From: Actinomycetota bacterium
GTDB lineage: Bacteria; Actinomycetota; Thermoleophilia; Solirubrobacterales; Solirubrobacteraceae
Length of the DNA: 64,000 nucleotides
Direction of reading: 5' to 3'
Assembly (NCBI GenBank): GCA_018268595.1
Contig: JAFDWH010000014.1
Location: 1-64,000 of the forward strand
Each line of letters opens with the position of its first letter. Within the stretch, counting starts at the first letter, position 1. The notes beneath the pieces were generated by a model, which was given only the letters and a program-made list of their open reading frames with translations, did no database searches and had not been told where the DNA came from. This document shows positions 24,338 to 33,207 of the stretch, one piece after another. The position numbers and the translations under genes were made by a program.

Positions 24338-24719
24338 AGGCGGCCGGCGTCGCGGAGCCCTGCCCCAGCGCCTTCTCGACGGCGCCCAGCAGCCTCTCGC
24401 GCTCGAACGGCTTGACGACGAAGTCCTTCGCGCCCGCCTTGATCGCGTCGAGCACCTTCGTCTCCTGCCCGAGCGCCGAGCAGATCACGACGCGCGCGGC
24501 GGGATCCAGCTCGATCAGCTCGCGCAGCGTCGCGAGGCCGTCCTTCTCGGGCATCGTGATGTCGAGCGTCACGAGCTCCGGCGCCAGCTCGCGGTAGGCC
24601 GCGAGCGCGGCCTCGCCGTCGCCCGCCTCGCCGACCACCTCGTGGCCGCCGGCGGCGAGCGCGTCGGTCAGCACCTTGCGCATGAACGCTGCGTCGTCCA
24701 CGACGAGCACGCGTGCCAT
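24336..24719 (-). CDS. cheY: Chemotaxis response regulator CheY
   Basis: 127 residues, single receiver domain with all active residues: D8-D9 (VLVVDDAAFMRK), phospho-acceptor Asp in LVTLDITMPEKDG, Thr/Ser position in VVICSALGQ, and Lys in FVVKPF. It binds FliM when phosphorylated by CheA and changes motor direction. Last gene of the fliJ-cheY operon; its ATG directly follows the fliY stop with no gap. C-terminus GQGSATPAA is unstructured. Confidence 0.95.
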   Translation of the reverse strand: MARVLVVDDAAFMRKVLTDALAAGGHEVVGEAGDGEAALAAYRELAPELVTLDITMPEKDGLATLRELIELDPAARVVICSALGQETKVLDAIKAGAKDFVVKPFERERLLGAVEKALGQGSATPAA

Positions 24720-25625
24720 CTAGATCAGGGCTCCTTCGGTCGATTGGGTCCGGCCGGCGACTTCCTCCAAGCGCAGCGCCCACTCGCCCTCCTCCGTGAG
24801 GACGAGCCGGCCGCTCGCGAAGCGCAGGCCGTTCACGTACAGGTCGACGGGGTCGTCGGCCTTGCGGTCCAGCTCCAGCACCGCGCCCGGCGGCAGCTCC
24901 GGCGCCGCGCCGAGCGAGACGCGCGTGCGGCCCAGCTCGGCCCACACGCGCACGCGGATGTCGCGCAGCGCGTCGTCCAGCGCACGCTCCTCGCCCGGCA
25001 CCGCGCGCCCCGCGATCCCGAGCGCCGACAGGCCGGCGTTCCCGCTGAGCTGCTCGGTGCCCTGCTCGTCGAGCGCACGCGTCATGCGCACGACGAACGC
25101 GTTCGGGACGAGCTGCACGAGCCGGCACGGCTCGCCGCACGCCTGGAACGTCGCGCTGACCGCGTGCGGCGTCGCGTCGAACGCCTCGACCGCGGCCGCC
25201 GGCCCGTCGAGCAGGCGCGTGTCGGGCGGGGCGATCTCGACGTCCTGGCCGAGCACGACGCCGGTCGCGCTCGCGGCCGCGGCGAACATCTGGTTGGCCG
25301 CCTCGGCGACGGCCGACAGCTCCAGCTCGGTCAGCGCGGCGTCCGCGTCGGCCGGCGGCGCCTCGCCGCCCATCGCGGCGGCGATCGCGCGCGCGCAGGC
25401 CGGCGTCATCAGCAGCACGTTGCCGCCGGTGACGCCGTCGACGTAGTGGACGCTGACGGCGACCGCGCCGCGCTCGAACGGGAAGCCGGCGAACGGACTC
25501 TCCTCGCCCGGCACGACGCCGACGTCGCCGCGCTGCACCGGCGCGGGGCAGATCGCGTCGAGCGCCTTCGCGACCGCCTCCGCGGTCGAGGCGCCAAGGC
25601 GCATGAGCGCTTCGGGGGCGTTCAC
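24720..25625 (-). CDS. fliY: FliY: CheC-like phosphatase fused to FliN (SpoA) C-ring domain
   Basis: 301 residues. The N-terminal two thirds is CheC-like, with one intact phosphatase motif S-x3-E-x2-N (Ser104, Glu108, Asn111 in ELSAVAEAANQMF); the first motif copy is degenerate. The C-terminal about 80 residues are a SpoA/FliN domain (DIRVRVWAELGRTRVSLGAAPELPPGAVLELDRKADDPVDLYVNG). In Bacillus, FliY is both part of the switch and the main CheY-P phosphatase. GTG start overlapping the fliM stop (GTGA). A separate FliN is encoded at 30724. Confidence 0.88.
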   Translation of the reverse strand: MNAPEALMRLGASTAEAVAKALDAICPAPVQRGDVGVVPGEESPFAGFPFERGAVAVSVHYVDGVTGGNVLLMTPACARAIAAAMGGEAPPADADAALTELELSAVAEAANQMFAAAASATGVVLGQDVEIAPPDTRLLDGPAAAVEAFDATPHAVSATFQACGEPCRLVQLVPNAFVVRMTRALDEQGTEQLSGNAGLSALGIAGRAVPGEERALDDALRDIRVRVWAELGRTRVSLGAAPELPPGAVLELDRKADDPVDLYVNGLRFASGRLVLTEEGEWALRLEEVAGRTQSTEGALI

Positions 25626-26593
25626 GGCTCCACCACCTGCACCGCGCGGCGCGTGCCGCTGCGGCCCGGCCGGGCGCGGTGGATCGGCACGTCCTCGGCG
25701 TAGATGCCGACGCCGGCGGCGGCCGGCGCGCCGAGGCGCACGAGGTCGCCCGGCGCGAGCGCGAGCACCTCGTCGATCGCCAGCTCGACGTGCGCGACCT
25801 CCGCCCGCAGCACGACCTCCGCGCCCGCGACGGCGCGGCGCACGGCGGCGGCGATGCGCGGGTCGGCGGCCTCGCTGCGCGTCTCGCGGCCGGCCAGCTC
25901 GTCGGCGACCGCGTCGATCGCCGACCACGGCACCAGCAGCGCGAGGGTCGAGGAGTGGCGGTCGACGCGCGCCTCGAACGTGAGCGTCAGCGTCGGGTCG
26001 GAGACGGCGGTGACCTGCAGGCCCTCCATGTGCGTGTCGACGTCCTTCGCCTCCAGCTCGAGGCCGGCGAGGTCCTGCCACACGAGCGACAGGTGGTGCG
26101 TGAGCATCTCGAACAGGCGCTTCGTCAGCGCCCAGTCGATCTCGCTCAGCTTGCGCGCCTTCGGCGGGCGCTCCGGCGCGCCGCCGAGCAGGTGCTCGAT
26201 CGTCAGCAGGACCAGCGGCAGCTCGGCCGTCAGCAGCATGCGCGTCCCGACCGGGGACACCGCCAGGGCGGCGCCGACGGAGTCCTGCGGGAGCGCCGAC
26301 TGCGCGCTCGACCACGGCAGCTGCGTCGTGTCGATCACCTCCAGCTCGAGCGGCACGCGCAGCTCGGCTGACAGGCGCGTCGCGGCGGTCGTGCAGAAGG
26401 CGTCGAGCGCGCGCACGATGCGGCGCTCGTGCTCGCTCGTGAACTTCGTCGGGCGCGCGAAGTCGACGCTGCGCAGGCGCCGCCCGCGCCGGTGCCCGGC
26501 GTGCTGGGCGCCGGCGGGCTCGTCCGGCAGCTCGCCCTGCTGCGCCGCCTCGACGAGCGCGGCGACCTGGTCGTTGCTCAACAGCTCGCTCAT
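25622..26593 (-). CDS. fliM: Flagellar motor switch protein FliM
   Basis: 323 residues. The CheY-P-binding peptide is at the N-terminus (LLSNDQVAALV, 4-14). The middle CheC-like domain (about 40-235; DFARPTKFTSEHERRIVRALDAF) and the C-terminal SpoA domain are complete. It links CheY-P to the FliG torque ring. Start ATG overlaps the cheD stop (ATGA). Confidence 0.94.
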   Translation of the reverse strand: MSELLSNDQVAALVEAAQQGELPDEPAGAQHAGHRRGRRLRSVDFARPTKFTSEHERRIVRALDAFCTTAATRLSAELRVPLELEVIDTTQLPWSSAQSALPQDSVGAALAVSPVGTRMLLTAELPLVLLTIEHLLGGAPERPPKARKLSEIDWALTKRLFEMLTHHLSLVWQDLAGLELEAKDVDTHMEGLQVTAVSDPTLTLTFEARVDRHSSTLALLVPWSAIDAVADELAGRETRSEAADPRIAAAVRRAVAGAEVVLRAEVAHVELAIDEVLALAPGDLVRLGAPAAAGVGIYAEDVPIHRARPGRSGTRRAVQVVEP

Positions 26594-27108
26594 GGGGTCT
26601 CGACCAGGTCATCGGCATGGAAGTGCGGATGCCACAACGGAACCTCGACGCCGCCGGCCTCCTTCACGCTCACGCGCGCCTCGCCGACGCGCACGCGCAC
26701 GGTGCGCCCGCGGTCGCCGCCGGTCGCGGCGGCGCGCACGGGCACGCCGGCGTCGGCGAGCGCCTCGCGCACCGCCGCCTCGTTGCGCGCGCCGAGGTCG
26801 AGGCCGGCGACGCTCGCTCTCGCGCCGGCGAACATCTGCGCGCCGCCGGCGAGGATCGCGACCATCCGCTCGCGCCGCGCGCCGAGCCGCTCGACGCATG
26901 CGAGCAAGGTCGGCACCGCGCGGTCGGCGAACTTCGCCGGCGCGCTGTAGGCGGCGTTGGCGGCCGGCAGCATCACGTGGGCGAGCCCCGCGACCGCGCG
27001 CTCGCGGTCGACCAGCGCGACGCCGACGCACGAGCCGAGCCCCATCGAGACGAGCTCGTCGTCGGGGGCGGCCGACACCGCCAGCTCTCCCATCCGCACG
27101 ACCTTCAC
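26590..27108 (-). CDS. cheD: Chemoreceptor glutamine deamidase CheD
   Basis: 172 residues. The CheD fold is marked by DDELVSMGLGSCVGVALVD with catalytic Cys27 and by GLAHVMLPAA with catalytic His44. It deamidates glutamines of chemoreceptors and, in Bacillus-type systems, activates CheC. GTG start, with a downstream in-frame ATG (MGELAV) possible. The chemoreceptors it should act on are not in this window. It lies 10 nt after cheC. Confidence 0.92.
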   Translation of the reverse strand: MKVVRMGELAVSAAPDDELVSMGLGSCVGVALVDRERAVAGLAHVMLPAANAAYSAPAKFADRAVPTLLACVERLGARRERMVAILAGGAQMFAGARASVAGLDLGARNEAAVREALADAGVPVRAAATGGDRGRTVRVRVGEARVSVKEAGGVEVPLWHPHFHADDLVETP

Positions 27109-27118
27109 CGCCGAGCGC

Positions 27119-27733
27119 TCACTTCTCGGCTCCGAGGCCCAGCCGGCCCAGCAGCTCGGCGACGCCGCCGACCGTCGGCAGCAGCAGGAACGACATCCCG
27201 CAGGACGCCTCCTCGACCGTTAGGCTCGCGTCGAGCACGAGCGCCACGTCCAGCTCCCCCACGGTCGCGGCGAGCACCGACGCGACGACGGCGCCGAGCA
27301 TGTCGTACAGCACGTGCGGCGGCTGCGGCTCGAGCGCGAGCCCGGTCATCTGCGCGAGCGCGCCGACGGCGGAGGCGCCGAGGATGTTCCCGATCTCGCC
27401 GAGCGCCGAGTCGCCCAGCTCGCTGCGCGGCTCGACGCCGAGCAGCTCGCACAGCGACGCGGCGCAGCGGTAGGAGAACAGCAGCAGCACGACGATCTCG
27501 GCGGCGGCGTCGCCGTCACCGACGCCGACGGGAAGGACGACGCTCGCGACCATCGCATCCGGCTCGCCGACCGCGTCGAGCGCGTCCGCCAGCGGCAGCG
27601 CGAGCGCGCGCGGGACGGCCAGGCCGACGGGGCGGCCGAGCATCTGCGACAGCGCCGTTGCGGCGGTGCCCGAGCCGATCGACGCCAGCTCGCGGAGGGC
27701 GTCGAGCTGCTGCTCGTCGTAGCGGGTGATCAT
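27119..27733 (-). CDS. cheC: CheY-P phosphatase CheC
   Basis: 204 residues with two CheC repeats. The second active-site motif is intact (S-x3-E-x2-N in SALGEIGNIL). The first copy reads D11-x3-E15-x2-S18 (DALRELASIG), with Ser in place of the usual Asn, so probably only one active centre works. CheC hydrolyses CheY-P and is regulated by CheD, whose gene follows. The ATG overlaps the cheA stop. Confidence 0.92.
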   Translation of the reverse strand: MITRYDEQQLDALRELASIGSGTAATALSQMLGRPVGLAVPRALALPLADALDAVGEPDAMVASVVLPVGVGDGDAAAEIVVLLLFSYRCAASLCELLGVEPRSELGDSALGEIGNILGASAVGALAQMTGLALEPQPPHVLYDMLGAVVASVLAATVGELDVALVLDASLTVEEASCGMSFLLLPTVGGVAELLGRLGLGAEK

Positions 27734-29742
27734 GCCGAAGCTCCTTCTTGGCCGGGGTTTCGCCCGCAGCGGGCGATGTCACAGAGGGCGTCGCAGTCGA
27801 CGACGAGCGCGACGCTGCCGTCGGGCAGCACAGCGCCCGCCGCCGCGCCGGCGCGGTGGCTGACGCTGCGCGGGAGGCGACGGGTGACGAGCTCGCGCTG
27901 CCCTTCGAGCGACGCGACGGCGAGCGCAACGCGGCGGCCGGAGGCCGCGTTGACGACGACGGCGAAGGCGCGGTCGGCGAGCCCGGCGTCAGACGGCGTT
28001 CGCCGTCCGGCGACCTCACAGAGGGGCAGCAGCTCGCCACCGAGCGGCAGCAGCGGCGCGCCGCGGACGCTGCGGACCTCGACCGCGTCGAGCCGCACGG
28101 TGCGCACGACGCGGTCGAGCGGGATCGCGTACGGCAGCTCGTCGACCGTCACGAGCAGCGCGGCGATCGAGGCGAGCGTCAGCGGCAGGCGCAGCGTCGC
28201 GGTCGTGCCCTGTGACGTCGCCGGAAGGTCGCCGCTTGCGGTGACCGGACGGCGAAACTCCGATACGAGCGACACCTCGCCGCCGAGCGCGCGCACGCTC
28301 TCGCGCACGGCGTCCATCCCGACGCCGCGGCCGGACACGTCGGTCGTTGCGGCGGCGGTCGAGAAGCCGGGCGCGAACAGGAGCTCGGCGGCGCCGGCCG
28401 CGTCGAGCGCGGCGGCGTCGTCCGCGTCGAGCAGGCCGCGCTCCACCGCCACGCGCGCGACGGCCGCCGGGTCGATTCCGCGGCCGTCGTCGCGCACGGA
28501 CACGACGACGTGACCGCCGGCGTGGCGCGCCGACAGCTCCAGCACGCCGGTCGGCGGCTTGCCGGCGGCGGCGCGCTCGTCCGGCGTCTCCAGCCCGTGG
28601 TCGAGCGCGTTGCGCACGAGGTGCACGAGCGGGTCGCCGAGCGCGTCGACGACCGTGCGGTCCAGCTCCGTGTCCGCCCCCTCGAGCCGCAGCTCGACCT
28701 GCTTGCCGAGGCGCGCGGCGAGGTCGCGCACGAGCCGCGGGAAGCGCAGGAAGACCGACTCGACGGGGACCATCCGCACCCGCGTGACCGTCTCCTGCAG
28801 CGCCTGCGAGGTGCGCGCGAGGCGCTGGACCGCCTGCGGAAGGCCGGGCACGGACGCCTCGGCCGCGAGCGCCTCGACGGTCGTGCGGTGCTGGACCAGC
28901 TCGCCCATCAGGTGCAGCAGCTCGTCGAGCCGCTCCGCGTCGACGCGCACGGTCGCGGCGGCGCGCGGCGGCGCGCCGCGCCCGCCCGGCGCGTGCGCCG
29001 GCTCGCCCGCCGCGGCCGCGGCCGGGCTCGGCAGCGCCTCCTCGCGCACGCGCACGTCGGCCAGCTCGCCGACCGCGCGGGCGCTGTCCGCCAGCGCCGA
29101 CGCGTCCGCGCGGGTCGCGACCCACACCTCGACGCGGCGGCCGGCGAAGCGCTCGACCATGTCGGGCGCGGGCACGCCGCCGAGCAGCTCGCCGTGCGCG
29201 CGCAGCGCCTCGTGCAGCATGAACGCGCGCACCGCCGGCATCTGGCAGGCGTCGGCGAGCTCGGCGACGAGGTGCACGAGCGTCTCGCCGGGGGCGAGCG
29301 CGCGCGTCAGGTCCGGCAGCGCGGCGCCGCCGTCGCGCGCCAGCTCCTGCTCGGGGGAGCGGTCGCGCGCGAGCCGGCGCAGCCGTTCGACGAGCGGCGC
29401 GGGGTCGAGCCGCTCGTCGCCGCCAGCGCCGATCTCCTCCACCGTCGTCTCGAGCGCGTCGAGGCACGCCGAGAGCACGTCGATCGCGTCGGGCGGCAGA
29501 CCGCCGGCGCGCTGGCGCAGCAGCTCGAAGACGTCCTCCATCGCGTGGGTCAGCGCGACGATCGCGTCGAAGCCCATCGTCGCGCTCATGCCCTTGAGCG
29601 AGTGCGCGACGCGGAAGACGTTGTCGGCCGCGCACCGGTCGCCGGGCGCCGCCTCGATCCGCACGATCGCGAGACCGAGGTCCTGCAGGTGCTCGCGCGC
29701 CTCCGCGAGGAAGCTCGGCAGGTACTCGTGCTGCTCGATCAC
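27730..29742 (-). CDS. cheA: Chemotaxis histidine kinase CheA
   Basis: 670 residues. P1 Hpt domain with phospho-His47 (VAHSLKGMSATMG), a P2-like region (about 170-240), P3 dimerisation helices (VDAERLDELLHLMGELVQHRTT), P4 kinase with N box (LVHLVRNALDHGLE), G1 (VRDDGRGIDP) and G2 (GRGVGMDAVRE), and a P5 CheW-like domain (ALLVTVDELPYAIPLDRVVRTV). It phosphorylates CheY and possibly other receivers. GTG start overlapping the cheB stop (GTGA). Confidence 0.96.
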   Translation of the reverse strand: MIEQHEYLPSFLAEAREHLQDLGLAIVRIEAAPGDRCAADNVFRVAHSLKGMSATMGFDAIVALTHAMEDVFELLRQRAGGLPPDAIDVLSACLDALETTVEEIGAGGDERLDPAPLVERLRRLARDRSPEQELARDGGAALPDLTRALAPGETLVHLVAELADACQMPAVRAFMLHEALRAHGELLGGVPAPDMVERFAGRRVEVWVATRADASALADSARAVGELADVRVREEALPSPAAAAAGEPAHAPGGRGAPPRAAATVRVDAERLDELLHLMGELVQHRTTVEALAAEASVPGLPQAVQRLARTSQALQETVTRVRMVPVESVFLRFPRLVRDLAARLGKQVELRLEGADTELDRTVVDALGDPLVHLVRNALDHGLETPDERAAAGKPPTGVLELSARHAGGHVVVSVRDDGRGIDPAAVARVAVERGLLDADDAAALDAAGAAELLFAPGFSTAAATTDVSGRGVGMDAVRESVRALGGEVSLVSEFRRPVTASGDLPATSQGTTATLRLPLTLASIAALLVTVDELPYAIPLDRVVRTVRLDAVEVRSVRGAPLLPLGGELLPLCEVAGRRTPSDAGLADRAFAVVVNAASGRRVALAVASLEGQRELVTRRLPRSVSHRAGAAAGAVLPDGSVALVVDCDALCDIARCGRNPGQEGASA

Positions 29743-30314
29743 GGCGCCGCCTCCGCCTCGATCGCCGCCGGCAGCTCGCCGAGCGGCAGCACGACGTCGG
29801 CCAGCTGCGCCTCCGCGACGGCGCGCGGCATCCCGTAGACGGTGCAGGTCGAGGCGGCCTCGACGAGCACGCGTCCGCCGCGCCGGCGCACCTCGCCGGC
29901 GCCCTCCAGCCCGTCGTTGCCCATCCCCGTCAGCACGACGAGCACCGTGCGCTCGCCGAACGCGCGTGCCGCGTCCGCGATCGTCAGGTCGGCGCGCGGG
30001 CGCAGGCCGCCGACCTCCGGCGCGTCGCTGAGCGTGGCGGTGCCGGCGGCGCTCAGCCGCAGGTGCGAGCCGCCCGGCGCGATCAGCGCGACGCGCGGGT
30101 CGAGCACGTCGCCGTCGCCGGCCTCGCGCACGCGCAGGCGCGCGGCCTGGTCGAGCCGGCGTGCGAGCGGGCCCGTGAAGCCGGACGGCAGGTGCTGCAC
30201 GATCACGGTGCCGGCGCCGAGCGGCGCGGGCAGCCGCGGGATCAGCTCACCGAGGGCGCGCGGGCCGCCGGTCGAGGCGGCGATCACGACGATGCGGGAG
30301 GTGCCTCCGGCCAC
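29739..30314 (-). CDS. cheB: CheB methylesterase catalytic domain without receiver
   Basis: 191 residues, only the C-terminal esterase domain of CheB. Catalytic Ser14 (IAASTGGPRAL), His41 (VQHLPSGFT) and Asp134 (LTGMGNDG) are present. The usual N-terminal receiver and linker are absent, so activity cannot be switched by CheA phosphorylation in cis. It removes methyl groups from chemoreceptor glutamates. No cheR gene is in the window. GTG start; coupled to cheA. Confidence 0.9.
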   Translation of the reverse strand: MAGGTSRIVVIAASTGGPRALGELIPRLPAPLGAGTVIVQHLPSGFTGPLARRLDQAARLRVREAGDGDVLDPRVALIAPGGSHLRLSAAGTATLSDAPEVGGLRPRADLTIADAARAFGERTVLVVLTGMGNDGLEGAGEVRRRGGRVLVEAASTCTVYGMPRAVAEAQLADVVLPLGELPAAIEAEAAP

Positions 30315-30318
30315 GTCG

Positions 30319-30711
30319 TCACGTCCCCAGCTCGTCCCCGTCGAGCAGCAGCACGAGCCGCTCGCCGACGCGCGCGATCCGGCCGGAGCCGGACGGCACC
30401 GGCTCGACCTGCGCCTGGTCGAGACTCAGCACCTCGACCACGTCATCGACGACCAGCCCGACCGGCTCGTCCCCCTCGACGATCACGAGCTTCGCGCTCG
30501 CGCCCCCGGCTGCTGTCACGCCGAGCCGCGCGGCCAGGTCGTGGACCGGCACGAGCCGCCCGCGCAGGCTGACGACGCCGCGCATCCACGGCACGTCGCT
30601 CGCGACGGGGCGCGGCGCGCTGTAGCGCACGATCTCGCGCACCTGCCCGACCGGCAGGCCGTACTCCTCGCCGCCGAGCGCGCACACGACGACCTGATCG
30701 ACGGCCGGCAT
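30319..30711 (-). CDS. cheW: Chemotaxis coupling protein CheW
   Basis: 130 residues, one CheW domain: VVVCALGGEEYGLPVGQVREIVRY, VPWMRGVVSLRGRLVPVHDLAARLG, VGLVVDDVVEVLSL. It couples chemoreceptors to CheA. It sits 4 nt before cheB and 12 nt after fliN in the fliJ-cheY operon. Confidence 0.94.
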   Translation of the reverse strand: MPAVDQVVVCALGGEEYGLPVGQVREIVRYSAPRPVASDVPWMRGVVSLRGRLVPVHDLAARLGVTAAGGASAKLVIVEGDEPVGLVVDDVVEVLSLDQAQVEPVPSGSGRIARVGERLVLLLDGDELGT

Positions 30712-30723
30712 CGCAGCACTCCC

Positions 30724-31080
30724 TCAGGCCGCCTCGGCCGAGTCGGACTCGCCGGGCGCGGGCGCCCCGGCCCGCTCGCCCAGCACCTCGGTGACGCGCA
30801 GCGCGAACTCCTCGTCGATCACGACGACCTCGCCGCGCGCGATCGGCGTGCCGTTGACGAGCAGGTCGACCGGCTCGCCGGCGACGCGGTCGAGCACGAC
30901 GATCGAGCCGGGACGCAGCTCGAGCGTCGCGCCGACGGTCATGCGCGTGCGGCCGATCTCGACCGCCAGCTCGACCGGCACGTCGGACAGGCGGCCGAGG
31001 TCGGCGCCGGCGCCGTACCCGGCCGCGGGGTCGCCCGTCGGCCGCTCGAACGCCGGCAGCTCCACGTGCTCTTGGCTCAT
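30724..31080 (-). CDS. fliN: Flagellar motor switch protein FliN
   Basis: 118 residues. SpoA domain at about 28-100: LSDVPVELAVEIGRTRMTVGATLELRPGSIVVLDRVAGEPVDLLVNGTPIARGEVVVIDEEFALRVTEV. N- and C-terminal tails are Pro/Ala/Glu-rich. It forms the C-ring base with FliM. It is the second FliN-type protein of this locus besides the FliY C-terminus. Good ATG start; 15 nt after fliL. Confidence 0.92.
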   Translation of the reverse strand: MSQEHVELPAFERPTGDPAAGYGAGADLGRLSDVPVELAVEIGRTRMTVGATLELRPGSIVVLDRVAGEPVDLLVNGTPIARGEVVVIDEEFALRVTEVLGERAGAPAPGESDSAEAA

Positions 31081-31095
31081 CTCGCTCAGCGCTCC

Positions 31096-31542
31096 TTACT
31101 GGACGGCGACGTCGGGAAGCAGGACCTCGTTGACTCTCACGTCCGTGCGCCCGCGGATCTCTCTCAGCAGCTCCGCCTTGACCTGCTCGCGGCCTCTGCG
31201 GTCGATCAGCTCGTCGCCGCTCTGGCCGGTCAGCACGTCGGTCACGACGTCGCGCACGGCGGCCTCCTGCTCGAGCGTGCCGAAGCCCTCCGGCGGCTCG
31301 GCCGCGCCCCCCTCGCCCCCGCCGGCGGCGGCGGTCGGCTGCGATCTGTCGAGCACGAGCGCGACGTTCACCTTCGCGTAGCGGCCGTCGCTGAGGTTCA
31401 CGAGGAACTCTCTCGGCAGCACGTAGACGGTGCCGTCGATCTTGTGGTGGACCTCCGGCGCCGGCTTCGCCAGCACGAACTTGGCCGCGAGCCCGGCGAC
31501 GAGCACCACGAGCAGCGGGATCAGGAGCTTCTTTCTCTTCAT
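31096..31542 (-). CDS. fliL: Flagellar basal body-associated protein FliL
   Basis: 148 residues: short basic cytosolic N-terminus, one membrane helix (LLIPLLVVLVAGLAAKFVLA) and a periplasmic FliL domain (YVLPREFLVNLSDGRYAKVNVALVLD; C-terminal RTDVRVNEVLLPDVAVQ). It supports stator function at the motor. A Gly/Glu-rich insertion (about 72-85) lies between strands. The ATG overlaps the motB stop (ATGA). Confidence 0.92.
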   Translation of the reverse strand: MKRKKLLIPLLVVLVAGLAAKFVLAKPAPEVHHKIDGTVYVLPREFLVNLSDGRYAKVNVALVLDRSQPTAAAGGGEGGAAEPPEGFGTLEQEAAVRDVVTDVLTGQSGDELIDRRGREQVKAELLREIRGRTDVRVNEVLLPDVAVQ

Positions 31543-32378
31543 GGGGCGACGCTTTCGGGCGTGTGGTGGATGCGCTGCAAGACGACCTCGACGCGGCGGT
31601 TGCGCGCGCGGCCGGCGGCGGTGCCGTTCGAGGCGAGCGGGTGCAGGTCGGCGTAGCCGGCGGCGGAGAAGCGCCTCGCCGGCAGGTGGCGGGCGATCAG
31701 CCAGCGCACGACCGCGGACGCGCGCGCTGTCGACAGCTCCCAGTTGGAGGCGTACTGCGAGGTCGCGATCGGCACGTCGTCGGTGTGACCCTCGACGACG
31801 ATCGGATGGACGTGGTCGACGCCCAGCAGCGTGCCGACCTCGCTCAGCAGCGGCAGCCCCTGCGCCTTGATCTGTGCGAGGCCGGAGTCGAACAGGACGT
31901 TGTCGGTCAGCAGGCGCACGACGAGTCCGCGGCGCGTGACGACCGTCTCGACCTGCGCTCTGAAGCCGTGCGCGAGGGCGAACGCGTCGAGCATGTGCTT
32001 GAGCCGCTGCAGCTCGTCCTGCTCGCGCCGGGCGGCGAGCGCCGCGCGCGCGGCGGCGTTGTCGGGCGTGCCGATCGTGGGCGTGCTCGGCACGACTCTC
32101 GGCTGCGTGTCGAGCGTTCTGACGGCGACGCTGTTGGACGTCTGCATGATCGCCTCGCCGCCGTTCATGACCTTGCCGGAGAAGGCGTCGCGCAGCGACT
32201 GCTGGAGCATCTTGACCTTCGAGACGTTCACCGAGCTGATCGCGAACAGCACGACGAACAGCGCCAGCAGCAGCGTGATCATGTCGGCGTACGTGAGCAG
32301 CCAGCGCTCCTCGTTCTCGTGCCCGGCGCCGTCGGTGTGACGGCGGCGGCGACCGCGTGCGGGGGCGTGAGCCGACAT
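31539..32378 (-). CDS. motB: Stator protein MotB
   Basis: 279 residues. The single membrane helix carries the proton-binding Asp32 (LLTYADMITLLLALFVVLFA). A plug/linker follows and then the OmpA-like peptidoglycan-binding domain (VEGHTDDVPI...NWELSTARASAVVRWLIA; GRARNRRVEVVL). It anchors the MotA/B stator to the wall. No cheR or cheV genes intervene. It lies 4 nt after motA. Confidence 0.95.
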   Translation of the reverse strand: MSAHAPARGRRRRHTDGAGHENEERWLLTYADMITLLLALFVVLFAISSVNVSKVKMLQQSLRDAFSGKVMNGGEAIMQTSNSVAVRTLDTQPRVVPSTPTIGTPDNAAARAALAARREQDELQRLKHMLDAFALAHGFRAQVETVVTRRGLVVRLLTDNVLFDSGLAQIKAQGLPLLSEVGTLLGVDHVHPIVVEGHTDDVPIATSQYASNWELSTARASAVVRWLIARHLPARRFSAAGYADLHPLASNGTAAGRARNRRVEVVLQRIHHTPESVAP

Positions 32379-32382
32379 GGCG

Positions 32383-33207
32383 TTACGCCGCCTCCGCGAC
32401 GGGCTCGGCCGCGGCCGGGGCGCCCTTCGCGGCCGGCGCCTCGGCCTCGCCGTCGCCGCGCTCGGCGGGCGCGACGAACGAGCGCAGCTTGTCGCCGACG
32501 ACGCGCGGGTTGTCGCCCGCCTGCACGGACAGGATCCCCTCCAGGGTGAGGATGCGCAGCTCCGCCTCGGCGGAGGAGAGCGCGCGCAGGCGCGCGCCGA
32601 CCGGCAGGAAGATCACGTTGGCGGCGCCGACGCCGAGCAGCGTCGCGATGAACGCCGTCGAGATCGCCGGGCCGAGCATCGACGGGTTCGACAGGTTCTG
32701 GAGCACGTGGACGAGCCCCATCACGGTGCCGATGATCCCCATCGTCGGCGCGAAGCCGCCGGCCTTCTCGAACGCGGTCGCGCCCGCCGCGTGGCGGGTG
32801 CTCATGCCGTCGATCTCGGCCTCGAGGATCTCGCGCACCAGCTCCGGGTCGGTCCCGTCGACGACGAGCTGCAGGCCCTTGCGGGTGAAGTCGTCGTCGA
32901 TCTCGGCGAGTTGCGCGTCGAGCGCGAGCAGGCCCTCCCGGCGCGCCTGCTCGGCGAGCGAGACGATCAGCTCCACGCGCCCGCGCATGTCGAGCTCGGG
33001 CGGGCCGAACGCGAGCTTGTAGAGCGATGGGATCTTCTTCATCGTCTCCATCCCGACGGAGGAGAGCGTCGCGGCGCCCGTGCCGGCGAGCACGATGATC
33101 AGCGCCGGGATGTTGAAGAACGCCATCGGCTGCGTCCCCTCCATCATGGAGGCGAACAGCAGCGCGAACACGCCGACGCCGATGCCGATGGCGGTTGCAG
33201 CCTTCAT
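32383..33207 (-). CDS. motA: Stator protein MotA
   Basis: 274 residues with four membrane helices, MotA/TolQ/ExbB channel signature PTMGIIGTVMGLVHVLQNLSNPSMLGPAISTAFIATLLGVGAAN and a large cytosolic loop with conserved charged residues that contact FliG. The C-terminus is an Ala/Pro/Glu-rich tail. The start ATG overlaps flbD by one base (TGATG). Sequence is closer to the proton-driven MotA type, but ion type cannot be proved from sequence alone. Confidence 0.94.
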   Translation of the reverse strand: MKAATAIGIGVGVFALLFASMMEGTQPMAFFNIPALIIVLAGTGAATLSSVGMETMKKIPSLYKLAFGPPELDMRGRVELIVSLAEQARREGLLALDAQLAEIDDDFTRKGLQLVVDGTDPELVREILEAEIDGMSTRHAAGATAFEKAGGFAPTMGIIGTVMGLVHVLQNLSNPSMLGPAISTAFIATLLGVGAANVIFLPVGARLRALSSAEAELRILTLEGILSVQAGDNPRVVGDKLRSFVAPAERGDGEAEAPAAKGAPAAAEPVAEAA

